64,000 bases of DNA from an uncultured Clostridia bacterium (GTDB taxonomy: Bacteria > Bacillota > Clostridia > Oscillospirales > Acutalibacteraceae): positions 1-64,000 of the forward strand of contig CALAEV010000033.1 in assembly GCA_937892525.1 (NCBI GenBank), written 5' to 3'. Below, in pieces: positions 52,711 to 61,274 of this stretch. A program made the translations under genes and the position numbers. Position 1 is the first letter of the stretch; each line of letters begins with the position of its first letter. The notes under the pieces were generated by a model. The model worked only from the letters and a program-made list of their open reading frames with translations. It searched no databases and was not told where the DNA came from.

Positions 52711-54312
52711 ATGTATAAAATAAGAAAAATCAAATTCAAAGACCATCCAATTTTAAAAAATCTCGAACTTGATTTCTGTGGCCAAGACGGAAAAGCTGTT
52801 GATACCGTTATTATTGCAGGAGAAAATGGCACAGGTAAAAGTACACTTATAAATGAATTATACAGAATTGCATCAAATGCAGTTAAAAATGAAATTGTTT
52901 TAGAAATTACAGATGGTAGTAGAGTTCACGAATTATCATATTATTTAAAACATTTTCCAAACAGAACACCCCCATGCTCAATATATGTTAAAGATGGATA
53001 TGGAATGGATACCTTTCTTACTTCGGACCAAATCAAACATAAATATCCGTTTAGTGGTATATTCTCAGATGTTGATATAAATTTTACTTCTCAAGATATA
53101 TCATCAGTAACGAGCCTTGATTTAGATATGATGAAAACAAGCAGACGTTCCACTACTGACTTGCCAAAACAAATCAACCAACTCCTTATCGATATTCAGA
53201 CTTTAGATGATACGAGTTTAGCATCAGCAGTACGAGAAGCTTGGAACACAGGGTCTGTAGCAGAAGAATCAAAAATCGGTTACGATACTCGTATGCCACG
53301 ATTCACTAATGCATTTAATACGATGTTTGAAAAACTTACATATAGCCGAGTAACCAATCAAAATAATCATAAGACAATACTGTTCCAAAAAAATGGAAAA
53401 GATATTCCAATTGAAAAACTGAGTTCAGGAGAAAAGCAAATTGTATATCGTGGTTGTTTCCTTCTCAAAGATGCAAACGCAATGAATGGTGCATTTGTTT
53501 TTATAGATGAACCTGAAATCAGCTTGCATCCTAATTGGCAGATGAAAATTATGGATTATTATAAGGGCATTTTCACGAATGAGGAAGGTGTTCAAACTTC
53601 ACAGATTTTTGCAGTTACCCATTCGCCTTTCGTGATTCATAATGACAACAGAAACAATGACAAAATTATTGTTTTAGCACGTGATGAAAACGGTGATATC
53701 GTTGTAAAAGATAGACCAGAATACTTCAAATGTGATTCTACAGAAGTTATTCAAGATGCATTTTCAATTAAAGGTTTTTCTGGTGAAAAATCGGTTGTGT
53801 ATCTTGAGGGACGTACGGATGAAAAATACTTTAATAAAGCTGTTGAAGTTTTTGGATACGAGAATTTACCTTTCGAATTTCAGTGGATTGGATATATGAA
53901 GAATGAGAAAGATGAAGAAAACACCGGAAAAGATGCTTTAAATAAAGCAGTTGCATTTTTAATTGGTAGAAATCTGTCAGTTAAAAATATCTGTTTATTT
54001 GACTGTGATACAGCGAGACAAGAAACTGTTAAAAACAATGTGTATACACGAGTTATACCTACTTATACAAACAGTAAGCGTATGAAAAAAGGTATTGAAA
54101 ATGCTCTTGTATTGGATTCAGTTGATATCACTCCTTACTATTCTACTAAGGTTAAAGAAGGGGATTATGGTGATGATAACACTATAGTTACCCTTGAGAA
54201 AATGGATATGTGCGATGCAATATGTGCATTGAATCATACAGATTTAAGATTGATAATGGCCAACTTAAAAATGGTTATAGATTCTCTTATTGAAATTTTT
54301 GAGGAGAAATGA
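52711..54312 (+). CDS. OLD-like ATPase with C-terminal TOPRIM domain
   Basis: Protein of 533 residues. The ABC-type ATPase part has Walker A GENGTGKST (37-45), a signature LSSGEKQ near 237, Walker B FVFIDEPEISLHP near 264-276 and VTHSP near 302. The second part is TOPRIM-like, with VYLEGRTDEKYF near 363-374 (Glu) and LFDCDTA near 429 (DxD), the metal ligands of OLD-family nucleases. The long insert between Walker A and signature is unlike SMC proteins. The Ptu, Gabija and PARIS systems carry related domains, but length and gene context match none of them exactly. It sits between hsdM and hsdS and overlaps hsdS by four bases, so a defence role is inferred. Confidence 0.82.
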   Translation: MYKIRKIKFKDHPILKNLELDFCGQDGKAVDTVIIAGENGTGKSTLINELYRIASNAVKNEIVLEITDGSRVHELSYYLKHFPNRTPPCSIYVKDGYGMDTFLTSDQIKHKYPFSGIFSDVDINFTSQDISSVTSLDLDMMKTSRRSTTDLPKQINQLLIDIQTLDDTSLASAVREAWNTGSVAEESKIGYDTRMPRFTNAFNTMFEKLTYSRVTNQNNHKTILFQKNGKDIPIEKLSSGEKQIVYRGCFLLKDANAMNGAFVFIDEPEISLHPNWQMKIMDYYKGIFTNEEGVQTSQIFAVTHSPFVIHNDNRNNDKIIVLARDENGDIVVKDRPEYFKCDSTEVIQDAFSIKGFSGEKSVVYLEGRTDEKYFNKAVEVFGYENLPFEFQWIGYMKNEKDEENTGKDALNKAVAFLIGRNLSVKNICLFDCDTARQETVKNNVYTRVIPTYTNSKRMKKGIENALVLDSVDITPYYSTKVKEGDYGDDNTIVTLEKMDMCDAICALNHTDLRLIMANLKMVIDSLIEIFEEK

Positions 54313-55550
54313 ATATGACACCAGAAATTAAACGGCAAATTGAACAAATACAGCGTGGTGAAGTGCCAGAAGGGTATAAAAAGACAAAAGCAGGAATTAT
54401 CCCTTGTGAATGGGAAATCCATCCATTGTCTCAACATTTGACGGAAAGCCGAATTAATGGAACCAATGGTGCTGTTGCTAAAAAGCTTACTGTTAAATTA
54501 TGGAATAAGGGTGTTTTTGAAAAGCGTGAAATACACGAAGGCAGTGAAAGCACTACTTACTATAGAAGAAAAGCTGGACAATTGATTTATAGTAAATTAG
54601 ATTTTTTGAATTGTGCTTTTGGTATTATTCCAAAACATCTTGATGGCTATGAGAGCACACTTGACTTGCCGTGTTTTGATATTAGCGAGGTAAATTCATA
54701 TTATCTTCTTGCATATATGACTCAAAGAAATTTTTACACACACTTTGGTATGATTGCCGACGGAGGAAGAAAGGCTCGAAGAGTCGGACCTGAGGATATG
54801 TTGTCCTTTCCGTTGATATATCCTATGCCTGCCGAACAAGAAAAAATAGCTGAGATTTTGTCTGCACAGGACAAGCTGATTGCATTGAAAGAAAAGCTAA
54901 TTGAAGAAAAGAAACGTCAGAAAAAAGCTTTGACACAACAACTCATTACAGGTAACAAAAGATTGCCTGGATTCAGCGAAAAATGGAATTATGTAAAGTT
55001 AAATACACTTCTTAAAGAACGAAAGACATATTCTCCAAAGGGATTAGAATATCCACATGTCACACTTTCAACAGAGGGTATCTATGCTAAATCTGAAAGA
55101 TATGACCGTGACCATCTTGTAAAAGATGAAAATAAGGAATATAAGATTACGCATAAAGGAGATATTTGCTACAATCCCGCTAACTTAAAGTTTGGGGTAA
55201 TTTGTATAAATAACTTTGGTGATGCAATTTTCTCTCCTATATACGTTACTTTTGAAATTCAAAAAGGTGTGGAATTAGGTTTCTTATCAAATTACTTAAT
55301 GCGTTGGGATTTTATTAACGCTGTACGAAAATATGAAGAAGGAACAGTTTATGAAAGAATGGCTGTAAAGCCTGAAGATTTCTTAAGATTTGAAATTGCT
55401 CTTCCTCCAATTGAAGAACAAAAGGCCATAGCCAATATTTTAGTTGCGGCAGATAAAGAGATTGAACTTCTTCAAAAAGAAATCGACCAAGAAAAACAAA
55501 AGAAAAAAGCCTTGATGCAACTTTTGCTGTCAGGTATTGTAAGGACGTAA
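54309..55550 (+). CDS. hsdS: Type I restriction enzyme specificity subunit (full length)
   Basis: DNA-recognition subunit of 413 residues. The first target domain (about 20-165) is followed by the spacer helix segment EQEKIAEILSAQDKLIALK. The second domain (about 215-350) is followed by a similar segment EEQKAIANILVAADKEIELL, so both conserved regions are present, each ending in KKKAL- or KKALTQQLI-type helices. It starts as ATGA, overlapping the ATPase gene, with GAGGAG just before. It decides the methylated and cut sequence, which cannot be read from the protein. Confidence 0.93.
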   Translation: MNMTPEIKRQIEQIQRGEVPEGYKKTKAGIIPCEWEIHPLSQHLTESRINGTNGAVAKKLTVKLWNKGVFEKREIHEGSESTTYYRRKAGQLIYSKLDFLNCAFGIIPKHLDGYESTLDLPCFDISEVNSYYLLAYMTQRNFYTHFGMIADGGRKARRVGPEDMLSFPLIYPMPAEQEKIAEILSAQDKLIALKEKLIEEKKRQKKALTQQLITGNKRLPGFSEKWNYVKLNTLLKERKTYSPKGLEYPHVTLSTEGIYAKSERYDRDHLVKDENKEYKITHKGDICYNPANLKFGVICINNFGDAIFSPIYVTFEIQKGVELGFLSNYLMRWDFINAVRKYEEGTVYERMAVKPEDFLRFEIALPPIEEQKAIANILVAADKEIELLQKEIDQEKQKKKALMQLLLSGIVRT

Positions 55551-55557
55551 AGAAAAT

Positions 55558-56118
55558 ATGAAAGATAGTAAAGCAAAAAAATTTTTTATGAATCCATGGA
55601 CTATTGGTATAGGTGTTGCTATATTTAGTTTCCTTTTAACGATAATAGGAGATGTAGTCAAAGGAGAAAAAATATTGAGCACTTTTGTTGCGATAATTAA
55701 GTGGATATGGAATGTCCTTTTTTCATTTCTTACTTTCGACTTGAAAGTTTGGTGGGTGTTGATTGGGATAATATTGCTCATTTTAGGATTATGGATATAT
55801 TCTAAAATTCTTGATGCAAAAGATTCCGTAAGCAAACAACCTATTTTTTTAGAATACACTCAAGATTATCTATTAGGTTTCAAATGGGAGTGGAGTTGGG
55901 AAAAGGATTATGGCGGCAAATATTCTGTTGAGAATTTACAACCAATATGTACAGAATGCGATACGCCACTTAGATATGATTTAACAGGTTATTACGGGCT
56001 TAAATGTTTGCGTTGTGATAAGGTTTATTCTGGTTCTATTCCGCAGGAAGATGATGTAAAAACTTTGATTTATGACAATGTAAAAAAGAAGTATTTTAAA
56101 AGAAAGGAGGAAAAATGA
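55558..56118 (+). CDS. Small membrane protein with zinc-ribbon tail
   Basis: I do not recognise this protein of 186 residues. Two membrane helices (about 13-34 and 52-80) surround a short loop and are followed by a soluble part. The C-terminal region has ICTECDTPLR and LKCLRCDKVY, two CxxC pairs that form a probable zinc ribbon. It starts seven bases after hsdS and overlaps the next small gene, so it is part of the island's operon. Proteins that anchor nucleases or sense membrane disturbance can look like this, but that is a guess. Confidence 0.7.
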   Translation: MKDSKAKKFFMNPWTIGIGVAIFSFLLTIIGDVVKGEKILSTFVAIIKWIWNVLFSFLTFDLKVWWVLIGIILLILGLWIYSKILDAKDSVSKQPIFLEYTQDYLLGFKWEWSWEKDYGGKYSVENLQPICTECDTPLRYDLTGYYGLKCLRCDKVYSGSIPQEDDVKTLIYDNVKKKYFKRKEEK

Positions 56119-56291
56119 TGGCAACAAATCCACCAAAAGGTGATGGCCATAGAAATGGTGCTGTGAAGCAACGTTCTCAGACCTATAATCCTAAGACTGG
56201 GACATGGACAAAGCGTGATTCAAACACAGGTAGATTCATGGACGGTAAAAAAGACGGAACACCATTTAAGGGTGTTCGCAAGGAAAAATAA
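56118..56291 (+). CDS. Conserved small basic protein (57 residues) of the type I island
   Basis: A 57-residue protein rich in Lys, Arg, Gly and Asp, reading MATNPPKGDGHRNGAVKQRS, with NPKTGTWTKRD and TGRFMDGKKDG inside and GVRKEK at the end. There is no membrane segment and no cysteine. AAAGGAGG (56103-56110) gives the ATG at 56118 a seven-base spacing; an ATG at 56115 is the other choice. It overlaps the membrane protein gene and precedes the HAD gene. Proteins of this kind recur, from memory, beside type I or HAD genes; function unknown. The sequence suggests RNA, DNA or acidic-protein binding. Confidence 0.75.
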   Translation: MATNPPKGDGHRNGAVKQRSQTYNPKTGTWTKRDSNTGRFMDGKKDGTPFKGVRKEK

Positions 56292-56295
56292 TTCT

Positions 56296-56337
56296 GCAGG
56301 CAGCGAGGCAATAATATTGTCTCGCCATTCCTGCTTT
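56296..56337 (+). other. Long two-part hairpin between small protein and HAD genes
   Basis: GCAGG/CCTGC closes an outer stem and GCGAGGCAAT/ATTGTCTCGC an inner ten-pair stem with one G-T pair. Only TTT follows, so it may be an attenuator or processing site rather than a complete terminator. Confidence 0.6.
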
Positions 56338-56368
56338 GATAAATATTATAACGAAGGGAGCTGTTCCT

Positions 56369-57373
56369 ATGTATGAAAATCAAATTGAAGAAATCAGAGC
56401 AAGAAAACCTAAAATAGCAATATGCTACGATTTCGATAAGACGCTATCTCCAGATGATATGCAGACATTTACACTTATTCCTTCTTTTGGGTTGGATAAA
56501 GATTCTTTTTGGAAAGAATCAAACAATTTAGCAAAAGAAAACTTAATGGATAATAATCTCGCATGGATGTATAAATTATTGAGTTATTCACAATTGAAAA
56601 GACTTCCTATTAAAAGAGATTATTTTAATCAAATTGGTGCAGATATTCCTTTATACAAGGGCGTTGAAACTTGGTTTGAACGAATAAATCAATATGCATC
56701 TAAAAAAGGAATTGAAGTTGAGCACTATATTATTTCTTCAGGATTGAAAGAGATTATAGAAGGAAGTAGTATAGCTCAGCATTTTAAAAGAATATATGCG
56801 TCATCATATCTTTATACAACTGACGGTGTTGCTGAATGGCCGGCTCAAGCAGTAAATTATACAACCAAAACACAGTTCATTTTCCGTATTGCAAAGGGCA
56901 TTTTCGATGAGTGCGATGAACGTGTAAATGATAGTATGTTGGACGCTCAATTAAGAATTCCATATGAAAATATCATTTATATTGGTGACAGTGCAACCGA
57001 TATTCCATCTATGCGTCTGGTTGAAAGTAAGGGTGGTTACTCTATTGGAGTGTATGATCCTTCTAGCGATAACAGAAAAAAAGTATATGATTTATATAAT
57101 GACAAAAGAATAAGCTTTTATACTCCAGCCGATTATTCTGCCAGAAGTGAGTTATCTAAATTTATGAAACAAATAATAGATGAAATATCGGCAAGAGAAA
57201 CAATAAGAACAGAGCAAAAAATTCTTGATATACCGGTGTCATTATATAAAATGTTAAAATTTTCTGAATTTATGCTTAATTCAAGTCCCGAAGATGTATC
57301 ACCAAGAGACAGGAAAAGATTAGCAACTGAAATGGATGCATTAAAAGAATTAATAGAAGGAAATATTGAGTAA
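56369..57373 (+). CDS. HAD-superfamily phosphatase-like protein
   Basis: Protein of 334 residues with the phosphoserine-phosphatase-like HAD fold. Motif I is YDFDKTLSPDDM near residue 21, motif II is ISSG near 129, and motifs III/IV are YIGDSATDIPSM near 214. The nucleophile Asp and acid Asp (DxD as DFD) are both present, so activity is likely. The C-terminal 80 residues are a helical extension. The ATG at 56369 has GAAGGGAG upstream. hsdR starts 13 bases later. HAD proteins occur beside type I genes in other genomes; whether it acts on nucleotides or other phosphates is unknown. Confidence 0.85.
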   Translation: MYENQIEEIRARKPKIAICYDFDKTLSPDDMQTFTLIPSFGLDKDSFWKESNNLAKENLMDNNLAWMYKLLSYSQLKRLPIKRDYFNQIGADIPLYKGVETWFERINQYASKKGIEVEHYIISSGLKEIIEGSSIAQHFKRIYASSYLYTTDGVAEWPAQAVNYTTKTQFIFRIAKGIFDECDERVNDSMLDAQLRIPYENIIYIGDSATDIPSMRLVESKGGYSIGVYDPSSDNRKKVYDLYNDKRISFYTPADYSARSELSKFMKQIIDEISARETIRTEQKILDIPVSLYKMLKFSEFMLNSSPEDVSPRDRKRLATEMDALKELIEGNIE

Positions 57374-57386
57374 TGGAGAAATCTAA

Positions 57387-60300
57387 ATGAGCTATAAAAA
57401 TCAATCTGATTTATATTTAGAAGACAATATCAGTAAATATCCTGCAATTGAATTACTATGTAAGCTTGGTTTTACATACATATCTCCTGAGGAATGTATG
57501 GCTCAACGAGGTACGCTTTATGATGTTTTGCTGAAAGATATATTACGTAAGCAATTAAACGCCATCAATAAATTTGATTTTGGTGGAATTATATATAAAT
57601 TTTCAGCTGATAATGTTGAAAAAGCTATCAAAGACCTTGATGAACCATTGACTGATGGTCTTGTGCGTACAAGTGAAAAGATTTACAATGCTTTAATGCT
57701 TGGTAAGAGCTATCTTGAAAAATTAGCTGATGGTACTTCTAAAAGTTTTAATTTGAAATATATTGACTGGGAACATCCGGAAAACAATGTGTATCACGTT
57801 ACCGAAGAGTTTTCGTGCGACAGTTGGGATAAGCAGAAAAATGCTCGCCCTGATATTGTTCTGTTTGTAAATGGTATTCCTTTTGCAGTTATTGAATGCA
57901 AAGCACCAACTATCAGTGAAGACCAAGCCGTTGAGCAAATGATTCGCAATCAAGGTAAAGATTATATTCCACAGCTTTTCAAGTATGCTCAGATTGTTGT
58001 TGCTACTAATAAAAATGCAATTAAATATGCAACTTGTGGTACTGGTAAAAACTTCTGGAACGTATGGCGCGAAGAACAAATGGAATGGCAAGACAAGTTG
58101 GTTGAACAACATGTTGCAGGTAGAGAACCAACTGTTCAGGACAGGGGACTTGTGTCTCTTCTTTCTCCTGAAAGACTATTAAAACTCACAAAATATTTTA
58201 CACTTTACGATGCAAATATTAAAAAGATTTGCCGTTATCAACAGTTTTTTGCAGTAGAAGAAATTATTAAAACAATAAATACAAATGACGCTGCAGGCAA
58301 TCGCCAAAGTGGTGTTATTTGGCATACTCAAGGTAGCGGTAAGTCGCTTACAATGGTTATGGTAGCTAAATATATTCTTGAGGAAATGCGTTCATGCAAT
58401 CCGAGAGTTGTTATTGTTACTGACCGTAAAGAACTTGATAAGCAAATTGCAAAAACTTTTGCTCATACACGTTTATCACCTGCAAGAGCAACAAGTGGTA
58501 AGCATTTAATTGAATTAATCAACAAAGGCTCTGCAGATGTTATTACATCTATTATTAACAAATTTAATACAGTTGAAAATAGTGGATTAAAGAACGATTC
58601 AAGAGATATTTTTGTTCTTGTAGATGAAAGCCATCGTTCTAACTATGGCTCATTGGCAACAAAAATGAGAACTGTGTTTCCAAATGCTTGTTATATTGGT
58701 TTTACTGGTACGCCTCTTATGAAAAATGAGAAGAATACTATGGCAAGATTTGGTAAGTTGATTCATAAATATACAATTAAAGATGGTGTTGAGGATAAAG
58801 CTATTGTTCCTTTGATTTATGAAGGTAAATTTGTTGATCAAAATGTTGATGAAGATAACATCGACTTATGGTTTGAACAAGTAACAAAGCGTCTTAATGA
58901 TGCTCAAAAAGCTGACCTTCGTGATAAGTGGAGTACAATCAAGAGACTTGCATCTACCAATGAAAGAATTAAACGTATTGCTTTGGATATTAATCAGCAC
59001 TTTATAGAAGGATATAAAAATACTGGCTTCAAAGCTATGTTGGCATGCAACTTTAAGAAAGATGCTATCCGTTATCAAAAGTGCTTTGAAGAGTTTGGCG
59101 ATCTCACAACAGCAGTAGTTATCTCTTCTCCTGACATGCGTGAAGGTAGCGAAGAAGTTGATGAGAGTACAGACGATATTGTTGTTTCATTCTGGAACAA
59201 GATGATGAATCAGTATGGTAATGCAGACGACTACGAAGAATCAATAAAAAACAAGTTTATAGATGGTGAAATAGACATTCTTATTGTTTGCAGTAAATTG
59301 CTTACAGGATTTGATGCTCCAAGAACCCAGGTTCTTTATATAGACAAAGAGCTTAAGGATCACAGTTTGCTTCAGGCTATTGCAAGAACTAACCGTTTGT
59401 ATGAAGGTAAAGACTTTGGATTGATAGTAGATTATCGTGGATTAATTAACAAACTTGATTCTGCTATGGAAGTCTATAGTGGTTCAGGTCTTGAACATTT
59501 TGATAGCGCAGATATAAAAGGTGTTATCGTTGATGTAATGGCTTGCGTTGGTCACCTTCGTGAAACGCATTCACATCTTTGCGATATTTTTGCAACTATC
59601 AAGAACCAAGAAGACACCGAAGAAATTGAGCAATACTTAGCTGATGCTGAAATTCGTGGTAAGTTCTATGATGCACTCTGCGTATTTGGTAGAGCATTAA
59701 ATATGGTCCTTAATTCTGAAAAGGCTTATGCTGCATTTGAAAAATGGGAAATAGCAAAATATCAATCTGCATTCATTTTCTATTCGAAAGTTCGTCGTAG
59801 TGTCAAGATTCGTTATGCAGATTCAATTGATAACAGAGAGTATGAAAAGCAAATGCAAAACTTGCTTGATACTCATATGTCAGTTAATGGAATTAAACAG
59901 ATAACAAACCCAGTTGATATATTAAATAAAGAAGAACTTGAAAAAGAGCTAGAAGAGTTAGGTTCGCTTCGCTCAAAAGCTGATGCTATTACATCTCATA
60001 TGACAAAGAGCATAAAATCACATCGTGATGAAAATCCAGCTTATTATGATAGCTTTTCAAAACGAATTAAAGATGCGCTTGAAGAATATAAAAATAGAGT
60101 GATTTCTGAGGCTGAATATCTTGATAAAATGAAAGCAATTATGGCTGATTATCGTAAAGGTACTACGAATATAGCATATCCTGAAAAGATTAAAGGTAAT
60201 GTTCATGCTCAAGCATTTTATGGCGTTATAACAGCTATATTAGATGATGAAATTGATATAAATGCAAATATAGATATCGTTTCAGATATTTCTCTTGAGA

Positions 60301-60491
60301 TAACTTCTATTATTCAAAATCACGATACTGTTGATTGGCAGACTAACAAAGAAATACACAACAAAATTGCTCAAAATATTGACGATATGTTTTATAATCT
60401 TGAAAAAGAAAGTGGCTTTGTAATTGATTTTGATACAATTGATAAAATTATTGAAAATGTAATTACTGTTGCGCTTAGGAGATTTAAATGA
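57387..60491 (+). CDS. hsdR: Type I restriction enzyme endonuclease/motor subunit
   Basis: Restriction and translocation subunit of 1034 residues. The N-terminal PD-(D/E)xK nuclease has RPDIVLFVNG near 154 and AVIECKAP near 168-175. The two RecA-like motor domains follow, with TQGSGKSLTM near 313, DESHRS (DExx-box variant) near 413, FTGTPL near 438 and a later TGFDAPRTQVLYID. The C-terminal part is helical and would dock to HsdM/HsdS. It cuts unmethylated DNA after translocation. The last codons overlap the next gene as ATGA. Confidence 0.96.
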   Translation: MSYKNQSDLYLEDNISKYPAIELLCKLGFTYISPEECMAQRGTLYDVLLKDILRKQLNAINKFDFGGIIYKFSADNVEKAIKDLDEPLTDGLVRTSEKIYNALMLGKSYLEKLADGTSKSFNLKYIDWEHPENNVYHVTEEFSCDSWDKQKNARPDIVLFVNGIPFAVIECKAPTISEDQAVEQMIRNQGKDYIPQLFKYAQIVVATNKNAIKYATCGTGKNFWNVWREEQMEWQDKLVEQHVAGREPTVQDRGLVSLLSPERLLKLTKYFTLYDANIKKICRYQQFFAVEEIIKTINTNDAAGNRQSGVIWHTQGSGKSLTMVMVAKYILEEMRSCNPRVVIVTDRKELDKQIAKTFAHTRLSPARATSGKHLIELINKGSADVITSIINKFNTVENSGLKNDSRDIFVLVDESHRSNYGSLATKMRTVFPNACYIGFTGTPLMKNEKNTMARFGKLIHKYTIKDGVEDKAIVPLIYEGKFVDQNVDEDNIDLWFEQVTKRLNDAQKADLRDKWSTIKRLASTNERIKRIALDINQHFIEGYKNTGFKAMLACNFKKDAIRYQKCFEEFGDLTTAVVISSPDMREGSEEVDESTDDIVVSFWNKMMNQYGNADDYEESIKNKFIDGEIDILIVCSKLLTGFDAPRTQVLYIDKELKDHSLLQAIARTNRLYEGKDFGLIVDYRGLINKLDSAMEVYSGSGLEHFDSADIKGVIVDVMACVGHLRETHSHLCDIFATIKNQEDTEEIEQYLADAEIRGKFYDALCVFGRALNMVLNSEKAYAAFEKWEIAKYQSAFIFYSKVRRSVKIRYADSIDNREYEKQMQNLLDTHMSVNGIKQITNPVDILNKEELEKELEELGSLRSKADAITSHMTKSIKSHRDENPAYYDSFSKRIKDALEEYKNRVISEAEYLDKMKAIMADYRKGTTNIAYPEKIKGNVHAQAFYGVITAILDDEIDINANIDIVSDISLEITSIIQNHDTVDWQTNKEIHNKIAQNIDDMFYNLEKESGFVIDFDTIDKIIENVITVALRRFK

Positions 60492-61207
60492 TAAAGACCA
60501 TTAATTTAAAAGGGCGCAAGATAAACTACAATCTTGAACGCAAGAATGTAAAAAATATTAATCTAAGAATCAAAGCTGACCAAAGCATATACATATCTGC
60601 TAATTATAATGTATCTGATGCCGACATTGAAGAGTTTTTGCGATCAAAAGCCGATTATATAATAAAAGCATTAGAGTATTACGCGGACATGGCAAAATAT
60701 GCACCTAAACCCAAAAAATACATTGACGGAGAATCCTTTAAAATTCTCGGCCATGACCTTCGGTTGAAGGTGGTACAGGGAAAAAGAAACATGGTAGAAA
60801 GTGATGAAGCATATATCACCCTAACCGTTAAGGATGTTACAAACTTTGAAATGAAAAAGAAAACAATGGATAAATGGCTGAAGAATTATTGCAAAGAAAT
60901 TGTTTCAGTTGTTTGTGAAAGTGTTTATCCTAAATTTCAAAAGTATGGCATTGAGTTCCCAGCACTTCGTTTTAGGAATATGATTTCGCGTTGGGGTAGT
61001 TGCCAACCAAAACGAAAGATTTTGACTTTTAATATTTCTCTTATTGAGGCTCCTTTGTCGTGTATTGAATATGTAGTTACACATGAATTTACTCATTTTT
61101 TGCAGCCTAATCATTCTAAAAAGTTCTATAATCAATTAGTAATGTTTATGCCTGATTGGAAAGAACGAAAAAATATACTTGAGAAAAATTGTTTTTTTGT
61201 TGAGTAA
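60488..61207 (+). CDS. YgjP-type (DUF45) metallopeptidase-like protein
   Basis: Protein of 239 residues. The zinc motif is THEFTHFLQPNHSKKFY (HExxH near 199-203, with a third ligand at the next His). It is preceded by SRWGSCQPKRKILTFNISL, the usual signature of YgjP/DUF45 proteins. ATGA overlap with hsdR implies coupled translation. Members often sit in type I restriction operons; they are suspected to be proteases. A terminator after it ends the operon. Confidence 0.92.
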   Translation: MIKTINLKGRKINYNLERKNVKNINLRIKADQSIYISANYNVSDADIEEFLRSKADYIIKALEYYADMAKYAPKPKKYIDGESFKILGHDLRLKVVQGKRNMVESDEAYITLTVKDVTNFEMKKKTMDKWLKNYCKEIVSVVCESVYPKFQKYGIEFPALRFRNMISRWGSCQPKRKILTFNISLIEAPLSCIEYVVTHEFTHFLQPNHSKKFYNQLVMFMPDWKERKNILEKNCFFVE

Positions 61208-61215
61208 AAAGATAG

Positions 61216-61241
61216 GCAACTCACTGTTGTGGGTTGCTTTT
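61216..61241 (+). terminator. Terminator of the type I island
   Basis: GCAAC-T-CAC pairs with GTGGGTTGC (one G-T pair) around four bases, followed by TTTTATTT. Confidence 0.8.
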
Positions 61242-61274
61242 ATTTATACAAAAACAGTATATGTTATATATCAG

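Noticed and set aside
52711..54312. PARIS (AriA/AriB) or Gabija GajA assignment
   Set aside because: Domains are related, but there is no AriB-like or GajB-like partner, the length differs, and the gene is locked in a type I operon.
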